Positions 36,738 to 45,922 of a DNA stretch of 64,000 nt are shown piece after piece. Within the stretch, counting starts at the first letter, position 1. Each line of letters starts with the position of its first letter. The stretch is from Pigmentiphaga sp. NML080357 (GTDB taxonomy: Bacteria > Pseudomonadota > Gammaproteobacteria > Burkholderiales > Burkholderiaceae_B), in assembly GCF_002188465.1 (NCBI RefSeq), contig NZ_NINW01000038.1:62001-126000 (forward strand), in the 5' to 3' direction. The notes under the pieces are model-generated. The model searched no databases, was not told where the DNA came from, and saw only the letters and a program-made list of their open reading frames with translations. Made by a program: the position numbers and the translations under genes.

Positions 36738-37947
36738 CTCCGGGGCCGCCGGCATCGAAGTCCCGCCTACCGCGGGCCTGCCGCTGCAATGGCGGGACCT
36801 CCTGCCTGGCGGACCCGCTGACCTCGAGGCCCGGATCGCCGCCTGGCTGGACGTGCCTGCCCTGCAGCTGGAATGTTCCGGCACGGCCAGCCTGGTCGTC
36901 GCGCTGCGCACCCTGGCCGGCCGCAGTTCCCGCAGGACGGTGATCCTGCCCGGCTACACCTGCCCGCTGGTGGCCCTTGCGGTGCACCATTGCGGACTGC
37001 GGCTCAAGCTGTGCGACCAGGCGCCCGGCCATTTCGATTTCGATCCGCAAGCCCTGGAAGAGGCCTGCGACGACGACACGCTGGCCATTGTCGTCACCCA
37101 CCTGGCCGGCCGCGTGGCCGACACCGCCTTCGCACGGCGCTGCGCCGAACGTTGCGGCGCGGCGCTCATCGAAGACGCGGCCCAGGCCCTGGGCGCGCGC
37201 CGGCAGGGGCGCAGCGTCGGGCTCGACGGCGACATCGGTTTTTTCAGCCTGGCCGCGGGCAAGGGGCTGAGCATCTACGAAGGCGGGCTGCTGCTGGCGC
37301 GCGAGGCCGGCCTGCGCCGCGCTTTGCGGGAAACCAGCGACCGCACCGTCGGCCGCCACCTGGGATGGGAATGGCGGCGCAGCCTGGAGCTGCTGGGCTA
37401 CGCGGCGCTCTACGGACCGCGCGGCATGCGGCTGGCCTACGGCAATCCGCAGCGCGCCGCCTTGCGCGCCGGCGATCCGGTGCGCGCCGCGGGAGACGAC
37501 TTCTCGCTCGACATCCCGGTACACCGCGTCGGGCGCTGGCGCCGCGGCGTCGGCGCCAAGGCTGCGCAGCGCCTGCCGGCCTTCCTCGACCGGGCCGCGG
37601 CGCGCGCCGCGCGGCGGTTGCCACGGCTGCAAGGCCTGCCCGGGGTGGAGGTGCTCAAGGATGGTCCCGGCGAGCAGGGCGTCTGGCCGTTCTTCATGCT
37701 GGTGCTGCCGGATACCGCGGCGCGCGAGCGGGCGCTGGCCCGGCTCTGGGGCGCCGGGCTCGGCGTGGGGCCGCTGTTCGTGCATACCCTGCCCGACTAC
37801 GATTACCTTCGCCCCATCGTCGAGGACGCCGACATTCCAGGGGCCCGCGATTTCGCCGCGCGCACGCTGAGCGTCACCAACAGCCATTGGCTGGACGACG
37901 AAGGCTTCGAGACCGTCTGCGCCACGATCGAGCAAGCGCTGCGATAG
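36724..37947 (+). CDS. DegT/DnrJ/EryC1-family PLP aminotransferase
   Basis: A 407-residue aminotransferase of the sugar/polyketide-sugar class. PLP contacts include LECSGTASLVVALRTL, AALIEDAAQALGA and the lysine in FFSLAAGKGLSIYEGG. The family usually aminates nucleotide-linked ketosugars. GTG start inside the SMR gene. The C-terminal third is unusually Arg-rich (QRLPAFLDRAAARAARRLPR). Last gene of the operon starting at 32657, convergent with the DUF1854 gene 24 bases away. Confidence 0.85.
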   Translation: MRTPSSGAAGIEVPPTAGLPLQWRDLLPGGPADLEARIAAWLDVPALQLECSGTASLVVALRTLAGRSSRRTVILPGYTCPLVALAVHHCGLRLKLCDQAPGHFDFDPQALEEACDDDTLAIVVTHLAGRVADTAFARRCAERCGAALIEDAAQALGARRQGRSVGLDGDIGFFSLAAGKGLSIYEGGLLLAREAGLRRALRETSDRTVGRHLGWEWRRSLELLGYAALYGPRGMRLAYGNPQRAALRAGDPVRAAGDDFSLDIPVHRVGRWRRGVGAKAAQRLPAFLDRAAARAARRLPRLQGLPGVEVLKDGPGEQGVWPFFMLVLPDTAARERALARLWGAGLGVGPLFVHTLPDYDYLRPIVEDADIPGARDFAARTLSVTNSHWLDDEGFETVCATIEQALR

Positions 37948-37971
37948 CAGCCAGCCGCGCGTGACGGTCGT

Positions 37972-38445
37972 TCAGAGGAAGCGATCCAGTATCCGCCGGC
38001 TCGTGCGGTCCAGGCGCTCGAGGTCGCGTATCAGGAAATGGACGCCGTGGCCGTCGGAAATCAGCAGCTTGGACATCGAGATGCGCCGGATGTCCTGTTC
38101 GCTCTTGAGCCACAGCCTGGCCTCGCCGCGATTGGTCTTGACCGTCCAGGTGGTGGGCGTGACATAGCCGGACACGCCAACGATGCGTTGGATCTCCGGC
38201 ATGAATTCGCGGTGGTTCAGCTCTTCCCGCACGAGATCGCGCGCCTCGTCCGGCAGGTCGGCCAGATTGGATATCCAGGCCACCTCGTGCCCGCCCGGCC
38301 CCACCAGGGAGATGTCCTCCGACTCTGCATGGATGGGGAACGCGCGCACCGGTACGACCTCTTCAGGAGGGCTGCCGTCGGCCGGGGTATAGATGAGCTT
38401 GCCGAAGGCATTGCGGCTGAGCGTGTAAGGGAAACCGGTCGTCAT
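37972..38445 (-). CDS. DUF1854 protein of the cyanophycin locus
   Basis: A 157-residue soluble protein of domain family DUF1854 (PADGSPPEEVVPVRAFPI, HEVAWISNLADLP, FMPEIQRIVGVSGYVTP). It overlaps the ABC-transporter gene by ATGA and so is probably made in step with it. I recall that public family curation places such proteins with cyanophycin-metabolism ABC transporters; the biochemical role is unknown. Confidence 0.85.
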   Translation of the reverse strand: MTTGFPYTLSRNAFGKLIYTPADGSPPEEVVPVRAFPIHAESEDISLVGPGGHEVAWISNLADLPDEARDLVREELNHREFMPEIQRIVGVSGYVTPTTWTVKTNRGEARLWLKSEQDIRRISMSKLLISDGHGVHFLIRDLERLDRTSRRILDRFL

Positions 38446-40712
38446 GCCTGCTCCTCGTCGTCGCCGTCCCAGTTGCTGTCGCTGCCGGGCGGATCGAGCT
38501 GCCGGGTCTGCGCCAGGTGCAGGCGGTAATACGCACCACCCTTGGCGATGAGTTCTTCATGGCGGCCCTGCTCCACGATACGGCCGCGATCCAGCACCAC
38601 CAGCCGGTCGGCGCGGCGCAGCGTGCTGAGCCTGTGCGCGACGGCGATGGTAGTGCGGCCTTGCACCAGGTTGTCGAGCGCCTTCTGGATTTCCTGTTCG
38701 GTGGAGGTATCGACGGACGACGTCGCCTCGTCCAGGATCAGGATGCGCGGATCGATGAGCAGCGCACGGGCGATCGAGATCCGCTGGCGCTCGCCGCCCG
38801 ACAACGCCTGCCCCCGCTCGCCCACCAGCGAATCGTAGCCGTGGGGCAGCCGCAGGATGAACTCGTGCGCATGAGCCGCGCGCGCGGCGGCGACGATCTC
38901 TTCGCGGCTGGCGTCTGGCTTGCCATAGGCGATGTTCTCGGCCACCGTGCCGAAGAACAGGAACGGTTCCTGCAGCACCACGCCGATGTTGTGCCGGTAC
39001 TCGGGAATCGATAGCGAGCGGATGTCGACCCCGTCCACCATGATCGACCCCTGCGATACGTCGTAGAAACGGCAGATGAGGTTGACCAGCGTGCTCTTGC
39101 CCGAACCGCTGTGCCCCACCAGCCCGATCATTTCGCCGGGCTGGATGTCCAGGTCGATGCCGCGCAGCACGGCGCGGGTACCGTAGCGGAACGCGGCATC
39201 GCGGATCTGGATGCGGCCCTCCACGTGCGCGAGCGGAACCGGATTGGCAGGCTCGGGCACGCTCGAGACGCGGTCCAGGATGTCGAAGATGCGCTTGGCG
39301 CCGGCCGCCGCCTTCTGCGTGACCGACACGATGCGGCTCATGGAATCCAGCCGCAGGTAGAAGCGGCTGATGTACGCCAGAAAGGCCGCCAGCACGCCGA
39401 CCGAGATGTGGTGGTTGGCGATCTGCCAGATGCCGAAGATCCAGACCACCAGCAGGCCGATTTCCGTCAGCAGGATCACCGTGGGCGAGAACATCGACCA
39501 GACGGTATTGACCTTGTCGTTGACCGCGAGGTTGTGGTTGTTGGCTTCGCGAAAACGCGCCACCTCCCGCTTTTCCTGCGCGAAGGCCTTGACCACGCGT
39601 ATGCCGGGGATGGTGTCGGCCAGCACGTTGGTGATCTCCGCCCAGTTGCGGTCCACTTTCTCGAACCCGTGGCGCAGCTTGTCGCGCACAAGATGGATAA
39701 GCCAGGCGATGAAGGGCAGCGGCAGCAGCGTGACCAGCGCCAGCCACGGATCGATGGAGACCAGGATGCCCGCCGTCATCAGGATCATCAGCACGTCGGT
39801 GGCGAAGTCCAGCAGGTGCAGGGACAGGAAGACGCAGATGCGATCGGTCTCGTTGCCGATGCGGGCCATCAGGTCGCCGGTGCGCTTGCCGCCGAAGTAC
39901 TCCAGCGACAACTGCTGCAAATGCTCGTAGGCGGTGGTGCGCAGGTCGGCCCCGATGCGCTCGCTGACCCAGGCCAGGATATAGGTGCGCGACCATCCCA
40001 GCACCCAGGCCACCAGCGCCGCGCCCAGCAAGCCCGACAGATACAGCGTCGCCAATCCGTAGTCGATGGGCTTGCCGTTCTGGAACGGGATCAGCACATC
40101 GTCCATCAACGGCATGGTGAGATAAGGCGGCACCAGCGTCGCGGCGGTGGACAGGATGGTCAGGATGAAGCCCGCCAGCAGCCGGCCCCGGTACGGCCGC
40201 GCGAAGCGTCGCAGCCGCAGCAATGCCCATTCCTTGTCGGCCACGGGCGCATCCGCCTCGCAGGCCGGGCAATGCTTCTCGCCCGGGGGCAGGGGCGCAT
40301 GGCAGCGCGGGCACGCGGGCGCAAGGCGCGCGGCGGTCCCGCCTTCGGTCAGCGCCTCCCGCTGGCGATCGAACTGTTCGGCCAGGCGCACGGCGCCCGC
40401 GTGCTGGGCCATGGTGGTGCGCCACAGCGCCTGGCGTTCATGGGACGTGACCAGTTCCAGCGTGACGACCCCCGCATGATCCGAAAGCGCCAGCCGCAGC
40501 CCCTCGCGCAGCGGCCAGCCGGTCCAGCCGGCAGGACTGCCGGCCAGCAGCCGGGTTTCGGTCAGCACCAGGATGCCCTGGGCATAGTGCAAGTCGGTGT
40601 CGAGATCCAGCTCGACCCAGGCGCAGACGGTTTCACCGTCCGCCAGCGGCGGCGCAGCCTGGCCCCGCCAGGTGTCGGGCAGGGAGGAAAGCGGGTGAGA
40701 CGGAAAAGTCAT
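38442..40712 (-). CDS. ABC exporter (permease-ATPase fusion) with zinc ribbon, cyanophycin-associated
   Basis: A 756-residue fused transporter. An N-terminal domain of about 130 residues precedes a zinc ribbon (C134-X2-C137 ... C148-X2-C151). Six transmembrane helices follow, then an ABC domain with Walker A GLVGHSGSGKSTLVN, signature LSGGERQRIS and Walker B ILILDEATSSVDTS. The N-terminal domain and ribbon are not found in ordinary MsbA-like exporters. ATG 40712 is chosen over TTG 40730. It has its own promoter and is divergent from two cyanophycin synthetases, so it may export, or regulate, the polymer or its dipeptide. Confidence 0.9.
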   Translation of the reverse strand: MTFPSHPLSSLPDTWRGQAAPPLADGETVCAWVELDLDTDLHYAQGILVLTETRLLAGSPAGWTGWPLREGLRLALSDHAGVVTLELVTSHERQALWRTTMAQHAGAVRLAEQFDRQREALTEGGTAARLAPACPRCHAPLPPGEKHCPACEADAPVADKEWALLRLRRFARPYRGRLLAGFILTILSTAATLVPPYLTMPLMDDVLIPFQNGKPIDYGLATLYLSGLLGAALVAWVLGWSRTYILAWVSERIGADLRTTAYEHLQQLSLEYFGGKRTGDLMARIGNETDRICVFLSLHLLDFATDVLMILMTAGILVSIDPWLALVTLLPLPFIAWLIHLVRDKLRHGFEKVDRNWAEITNVLADTIPGIRVVKAFAQEKREVARFREANNHNLAVNDKVNTVWSMFSPTVILLTEIGLLVVWIFGIWQIANHHISVGVLAAFLAYISRFYLRLDSMSRIVSVTQKAAAGAKRIFDILDRVSSVPEPANPVPLAHVEGRIQIRDAAFRYGTRAVLRGIDLDIQPGEMIGLVGHSGSGKSTLVNLICRFYDVSQGSIMVDGVDIRSLSIPEYRHNIGVVLQEPFLFFGTVAENIAYGKPDASREEIVAAARAAHAHEFILRLPHGYDSLVGERGQALSGGERQRISIARALLIDPRILILDEATSSVDTSTEQEIQKALDNLVQGRTTIAVAHRLSTLRRADRLVVLDRGRIVEQGRHEELIAKGGAYYRLHLAQTRQLDPPGSDSNWDGDDEEQA

Positions 40713-40792
40713 TGACGGGCAGCGCCCCAAATAAGCAACACAGTATTTGTAACTATTTCTGATTCATGGAAATATGTCAGCCTCGCGTAAGT

Positions 40793-40821
40793 ATTATAGT
40801 TGCCACTATTTTCGTTGTCCG
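40793..40821 (-). promoter_or_regulatory. promoter of the ABC/DUF1854 operon
   Basis: On the minus strand CGGACA (40816-40821) and TATAAT (40793-40798) are separated by exactly 17 bases. The -10 is perfect and the -35 matches 4 of 6. The start codon is about 80 bases downstream. Confidence 0.6.
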
Positions 40822-40828
40822 AGAAACC

Positions 40829-40849
40829 GATGCGTTGTAGCGTCGCATC
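40829..40849. promoter_or_regulatory. dyad 1 in the cyanophycin divergent region
   Basis: GATGCG-N9-CGCATC, a perfect dyad 7 bases upstream of the -35 of the ABC operon and about 225 bases before cphA'. Candidate regulator site. Confidence 0.35.
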
Positions 40850-40941
40850 TAGGGGATTCCCTAAACACCCTGTCCGACCTTGCCTGGCGTGCGAGGGGGC
40901 AATACATTTCCGCTCATCAGCCTGTCATCGGACCGATTCGA

Positions 40942-40960
40942 GTACGCCCCGAGAGCGTAC
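40942..40960. promoter_or_regulatory. dyad 2 in the cyanophycin divergent region
   Basis: GTACGC-N7-GCGTAC, a perfect dyad 114 bases before the cphA' ATG. The 343-base gap (40731-41073 with the ABC leader) holds no convincing gene. Confidence 0.35.
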
Positions 40961-41073
40961 ACCCTGCTCCCGTCCCACCCGGACCCCCGTCCCAACTCAC
41001 TGCACATACGCACCGCCTGCCCGCCCCGCTTCCCGCTTGCGCACCGGGCGCCCGCCCCTGACCGATTTTCATC

Positions 41074-43248
41074 ATGAACCGCAAACACATTGAATTCCGC
41101 GATGTGCTGTCCCTGCGCGGGCCCAGCATGTGGACGTATCCGCCCGTACTCGAGGCCTGGATCGACATCGGAGATCTCGAGGACTATCCCTCCAACCTGA
41201 TCCCCGGTTTTTACGAGCGCCTGGAAGCCTGGCTGCCCACGCTCATCGAGCACCGCTGCAGCTACGGCGAGCGCGGTGGCTTCCTGCGCCGCGTGCGGGA
41301 GGGAACCTGGCCTGGCCACATCCTCGAACACGTCACGCTGGAGCTGCAGAATCTGGCCGGCCTGCCCGGCGGCTTCGGCAAGGCCCGCGAAACCTCGACG
41401 CGCGGCGTCTACCGGGTGATCGTCAGCGCCTACCAGGAAGAAGTCACTCGGGCCGCGCTCCATGCCGCGCGAGACCTCGTCATGGCCGCCATCGAGGACC
41501 GGCCGTTCGACGTCGCCGGCGCCATCGACGCCCTGCGCGACCTGGTCAACGAATACTGGCTCGGCCCCAGCACGGCCAGCATCGTACAGGCGGCCGAGGA
41601 ACGCCGCATTCCCTATATCCGCCTGAACCAGGGCAACCTGGTCCAGCTCGGCTACGGCGCCGCCCAGCACCGGATCTGGACCGCCGAGACCGACCGCACC
41701 AGCGCCGTGGCCGAGGGCATCGCCTGCGACAAGGACCTGACCAAGAGCCTGCTCCAGGCGTGCGGCGTGCCGGTGCCCCAGGGCCGCATGGTGGAAAACA
41801 AGCAAGATGCCTGGGACGCGGCGCAGGAGATCGGCCTGCCGGTGGCCGTCAAGCCGTGCGACGGCAACCACGGCCGCGGCGTCTTCCTCGACCTGCATAC
41901 GCGCGAAGCGATCGAAACGGCCTTCGACGTGGCCAGTGGCGAAGGCAGCGGCGTCATCGTCGAGCGCTTCGTGCCGGGCAACGAACACCGGCTGCTGGTG
42001 GTGGGCGACCGCATGGTGGCCGCGGCCCGCGGCAAGACGGCCTCGGTAGTCGGCGACGGCCGATCGACCATCCTGGAATTGATCGCCAGCCAGCTCAACT
42101 CCGACCCGCGCCGCGGCAACACCGAGGAACACCCGCTCAACCTCGTCACGCTCGACTCCGCCGCCCGGATCGAACTGGAGCGCCAGGGCTATCACGGCGA
42201 CTCCGTCCCGCCCGCGGGCGAGGAAGTGCTGATCCAGCGCAACGGCAACGTCGCCTTCGACGTGACCGACGAGGTGCATCCTTCCATCGCGTCCCATGTG
42301 CGGCTGGCGGCACGCATCGTCGGCCTGGACATCGCCGGGGTGGACCTGGTGGCCGAAGACATCTCGCGCCCGCTGGAAGAACAAGGCGGCGCCATCGTCG
42401 AGGTCAACGCCGGCCCGGGACTCCTGATGCATCTCAAGCCCGCCGACGGCCAGCCCCGGCCCGTCGGGCGCGCGATCGTGGACCATCTGTTCCCCAATGG
42501 CGACGAAGGCCGGATTCCGCTCGTGGGCATCGCCGGCAGCCACGGCAAGACCATGGTGGCCCATCTGGTAGGGCAATTCCTGCGGCTGGCCGGCCGCCGC
42601 ATGGCCGTCGCCTCCAGCCTGGGCCTGTTCTTCGACCAGCGTCGCGTCGACGCCGCGCCGGCGGACTGGAACGCCGCCCGCCGCGCGCTGATGAACCCGA
42701 TGATGGAAGCGGCGGTCATCGAGAACGGCGCACGCGCCATTCTCACCGAGGGTCTGGCCTACGACCGCTGCCAGGTCGGTGTCGTGACCGACCTGGACCC
42801 CGCGCACACCCACCCCGATCTCTGCATCGTCGAACCGGAGCAGATCTACAACGTGCTGCGCACGCAGGTCGACGTGGTGCTGCCCAGCGGCTGTGCCGTC
42901 CTCAACGCCGCCGACGACCGGGTGGCCGAGATGGCCGCGCTGTGCGATGGCGACGTGATGTTCTTCGCGGTCGACGGCCGCCTGGCGCGCATCGCCGAGC
43001 ACCTGGCGCAGGGCAAGCGGGCTGTGTTCGTGCGTGCCGGCGCCATCGTGCTGGCGCACGGCAAGGAAGAAACCACGCTTACGCGCCTGGCGTCGGTGAC
43101 GTGCCTGGCCGGGCAGCACGGCGGCCGGGAAGCCGCGAATGTCCTGGCCGGCGTGGCCGCCGGCTGGGCATTGGACTTGCCGCTGGATTGCATCCGGGCC
43201 GGTGTCGAAACTTTCGGCATGCCGGCGCCGGTGGCCGCCACGGCCTGA
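41074..43248 (+). CDS. cyanophycin synthetase-like protein, short form (CphA'/CphA2-like)
   Basis: A 724-residue relative of cyanophycin synthetase. The N-terminal domain is followed by an ATP-grasp core (LGPSTASIVQAAEERRIPY, CDKDLTKSLLQACGVPVPQG, AIVEVNAGPGLLMHL). The Mur-ligase-like P-loop is G488-SHGKT. The protein ends about 150 residues short of CphA and lacks the C-terminal Mur-ligase domain present in the next gene. Such short forms include CphA', described in betaproteobacteria, and CphA2, which joins beta-Asp-Arg dipeptides. It may prime, extend or specialise the polymer. 52 bases before cphA. Confidence 0.88.
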   Translation: MNRKHIEFRDVLSLRGPSMWTYPPVLEAWIDIGDLEDYPSNLIPGFYERLEAWLPTLIEHRCSYGERGGFLRRVREGTWPGHILEHVTLELQNLAGLPGGFGKARETSTRGVYRVIVSAYQEEVTRAALHAARDLVMAAIEDRPFDVAGAIDALRDLVNEYWLGPSTASIVQAAEERRIPYIRLNQGNLVQLGYGAAQHRIWTAETDRTSAVAEGIACDKDLTKSLLQACGVPVPQGRMVENKQDAWDAAQEIGLPVAVKPCDGNHGRGVFLDLHTREAIETAFDVASGEGSGVIVERFVPGNEHRLLVVGDRMVAAARGKTASVVGDGRSTILELIASQLNSDPRRGNTEEHPLNLVTLDSAARIELERQGYHGDSVPPAGEEVLIQRNGNVAFDVTDEVHPSIASHVRLAARIVGLDIAGVDLVAEDISRPLEEQGGAIVEVNAGPGLLMHLKPADGQPRPVGRAIVDHLFPNGDEGRIPLVGIAGSHGKTMVAHLVGQFLRLAGRRMAVASSLGLFFDQRRVDAAPADWNAARRALMNPMMEAAVIENGARAILTEGLAYDRCQVGVVTDLDPAHTHPDLCIVEPEQIYNVLRTQVDVVLPSGCAVLNAADDRVAEMAALCDGDVMFFAVDGRLARIAEHLAQGKRAVFVRAGAIVLAHGKEETTLTRLASVTCLAGQHGGREAANVLAGVAAGWALDLPLDCIRAGVETFGMPAPVAATA

Positions 43249-43300
43249 ACCCAGAGGAAACGAGCACGGCGCCGGGCGCCAGCGTTACAGGAAAACATCC

Positions 43301-45922
43301 ATGGAAGTCTCACGTATCCGCGCATTGCGCGGCCCCAACCTCTGGAGCCGCCGTACCGCGCTCGAGGCCATCGTCTCGTGCACCGAGCCCGAGTGCGCCA
43401 TCGCCAATATCCCCGGCTTCGAAGCCCGCCTGCGCGCCCGCTTCCCCGCCATCGGGCTGCTGCAGCCGGTCGGACAGGAACGCTCCGTATCCATGGCGCG
43501 CGCGCTGGGACTGGCCACGCTCGCCCTGCAATCCCAGGCCGGCTGCCCCGTCACTTTCGTGCGTACCGTGCCCACGCTGGAGACGGGCATCTATCAGGTG
43601 GTCGTCGAATACACCGAAGAAGAAGTCGGCCGGCTGGCTCTCGAGTTCGCGCTGCAATTGTGCGCGGCGGCCGAGCACGACACGCCCTTCGACCTGGAGT
43701 CGGCGCTGGCAAGGCTGCGCGACCTGGACGAAGACGTGCGCATCGGCCCGAGCACCGGCGCGATCGTGCAGGCGGCGGTCCAGCGCGGCATTCCCTATCG
43801 CCGCCTGACCGACGGCAGCCTGATCCAGTTCGGCTGGGGCAAGCGCCAGCGCCGCATCCAGGCCGCCGAGATGGACCGCAGCAGCGCCATCGCGGAATCG
43901 ATCGCCCAGGACAAGGAGCTGACCAAGACACTGCTGCACGCGGCGGGCGTACCCGTGCCGCAAGGCCGGCCCGTCGAGGACGCCGAGGATGCCTGGGCGG
44001 CGGCGCAGGAAATCGGCGCGCCGGTAGTGATCAAGCCGCGCGACGGCAACCAGGGCAAAGGCGTGGCGGTCAACGTGACGTCCCGCGAGCAAGTGCTGGC
44101 CGCCTACGCGGTGGCCGAGAAATACGGCTCGGAAGTGCTCGTCGAGCGCTACATTCCCGGCCACGACTTTCGCCTGCTGGTCGTGGGCAACACGCTGGTC
44201 GCGGCGGCCCGGCGCGATCCGCCCCAGGTTTTCGGCGACGGCGTGCACACCATCCGGGAACTGGTGGAAGCCGTCAACAAGGACCCGCGCCGCGGCGAAG
44301 GCCATGCCACCAGCCTGACCAAGATCCGGCTGGACGACATCGCGGTGGCCACGCTGGCCAAGGCCGGCTATACGCCCGACTCGGTGCCGCCCAAGGGGGC
44401 GCTGGTCATCCTGCGCAACAACGCGAACCTCAGCACCGGCGGCACCGCCACCGACGTCACGGACGAGGTCCACCCCGAGTTCGCCGCCCACGCCATCGCC
44501 GCGGCGCGGACGGTGGGGCTGGACATCTGCGGCGTGGACGTGGTGGCCAATACGGTCATCAAGCCGCTGGAAAGCCAAGGCGGCGCCATCGTCGAGGTCA
44601 ACGCCGCGCCCGGACTGCGCATGCACCTGGCGCCCTCCTACGGCAAGCCCCGCCCGGTGGGCGAGGCGGTGATCGCCGAGATGTTCGCGCCGGAGGACAA
44701 TGGCCGCATCCCGCTGGTCGCGGTGGCCGGCACCAACGGCAAGACGACCACCGTGCGGCTGATCGCCCATCTGCTGGGCGTCAAGGGCCATCTGGTCGGC
44801 ATGACCAACTCCGATGGCGTCTACATCGGCCAGCAGCGCATCGACGTGGGCGATTGCAGCGGTCCGCGCAGCGCGCGCAACGTGCTGCTGCACCCCGACG
44901 TCGACGCCGCGGTGTTCGAGACGGCGCGCGGCGGCATCCTGCGCGAAGGCCTGGGTTTCGACCGCTGCGACGTCGCGGTCGTGACCAACATCGGCATGGG
45001 CGACCACCTGGGGTTGAATTTCATCAGCACGGTCGAGGATCTCGCGGTGGTCAAGCGGGTGATCGTGGAGAATGTGGCGCCCACCGGCACGGCGGTACTC
45101 AACGCCAGCGATCCCAACGTCGCCAACATGGCGGGAAGCTGCCCCGGTTCGGTCATTTTCTTCTCCAGCGATCGCCAGCACACGCTGATCACCACCCATC
45201 GCGCCAAGAACCAGCGCGTGGTCTATCGCGACGGCGACGCCATCGTGGCCGCGCTCGGCGGCGACGAATACCGCATCCAGCTCGCCGACATCCCGCTGAC
45301 CTATGACGGCACCATCGACTTCCAGGTCGAGAACGCGATGGCGGCCATCGCCGCCGCATGGGCGCTCGGCCTGGACTGGCAGGTCGTCCGGCGGGGCCTG
45401 GCCAGCTTCGTGAGCGACGCGCAGACCGCGCCCGGGCGCTTCAACCGTTTCGAATTCCGCGGCGCCACCATCTTCGCCGACTACGGCCACAACCCTGACG
45501 CCATCCAGGCACTGGTGCGCGCGATCGAACGCATGCCGGCCAAGAAGCGGTCGGTGGTCATCAGCGGCGCAGGGGATCGCCGCGACATCGACATCCGGAA
45601 ACAGACGGAGATCCTGGGTTCCGCGTTCGACCAGGTCGTACTGTACGAGGATCAATGCCAGCGCGGCCGCGAGGACGGCGAGGTGCTGGCGTTGCTGCGG
45701 CAAGGATTGGCCGGCGCCGTCCGGACCCACGACGTGCGCGAGATCCGCGGCGAGTTCCTGGCCATCGACACGGCCATGGACGAACTGGAAGCGGGCGACC
45801 TCTGCCTGATCCTGGTGGACCAGGTGGAAGAAGCGCTGGCGCATATCGAGCGGCGCGTGGCCGCCGATTGCGCGATCAGCGCGGCGATGCGGCAGACAAC
45901 CGGTCGATCAGTCGCGCATTGA
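43301..45922 (+). CDS. cphA: cyanophycin synthetase
   Basis: Makes multi-L-arginyl-poly-L-aspartate by alternating ATP-dependent addition of Asp and Arg. The 873-residue length is standard. It shows the N-terminal domain (MEVSRIRALRGPNLWS), the ATP-grasp site (AQDKELTKTLLHAAGVPVPQ, VIKPRDGNQGKGVAVNV, AIVEVNAAPGLRMHL) and the Mur-ligase site (G477-TNGKTTT, then ARGGILREGLGFDRCDVAVV). The C-terminal domain includes ADYGHNPDAIQAL. It is cotranscribed with the short form upstream. Its last 47 bases overlap, tail to tail, the ureohydrolase gene. Confidence 0.96.
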   Translation: MEVSRIRALRGPNLWSRRTALEAIVSCTEPECAIANIPGFEARLRARFPAIGLLQPVGQERSVSMARALGLATLALQSQAGCPVTFVRTVPTLETGIYQVVVEYTEEEVGRLALEFALQLCAAAEHDTPFDLESALARLRDLDEDVRIGPSTGAIVQAAVQRGIPYRRLTDGSLIQFGWGKRQRRIQAAEMDRSSAIAESIAQDKELTKTLLHAAGVPVPQGRPVEDAEDAWAAAQEIGAPVVIKPRDGNQGKGVAVNVTSREQVLAAYAVAEKYGSEVLVERYIPGHDFRLLVVGNTLVAAARRDPPQVFGDGVHTIRELVEAVNKDPRRGEGHATSLTKIRLDDIAVATLAKAGYTPDSVPPKGALVILRNNANLSTGGTATDVTDEVHPEFAAHAIAAARTVGLDICGVDVVANTVIKPLESQGGAIVEVNAAPGLRMHLAPSYGKPRPVGEAVIAEMFAPEDNGRIPLVAVAGTNGKTTTVRLIAHLLGVKGHLVGMTNSDGVYIGQQRIDVGDCSGPRSARNVLLHPDVDAAVFETARGGILREGLGFDRCDVAVVTNIGMGDHLGLNFISTVEDLAVVKRVIVENVAPTGTAVLNASDPNVANMAGSCPGSVIFFSSDRQHTLITTHRAKNQRVVYRDGDAIVAALGGDEYRIQLADIPLTYDGTIDFQVENAMAAIAAAWALGLDWQVVRRGLASFVSDAQTAPGRFNRFEFRGATIFADYGHNPDAIQALVRAIERMPAKKRSVVISGAGDRRDIDIRKQTEILGSAFDQVVLYEDQCQRGREDGEVLALLRQGLAGAVRTHDVREIRGEFLAIDTAMDELEAGDLCLILVDQVEEALAHIERRVAADCAISAAMRQTTGRSVAH

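Noticed and set aside
43310-45844. Long open frame (844 codons) antisense to cphA
   Set aside because: It is a GC-rich shadow of the real gene, with His/Arg/Gly-biased composition, no domain and no ribosome site. The same holds for the 666-codon frame antisense to ppc (3085-5085).
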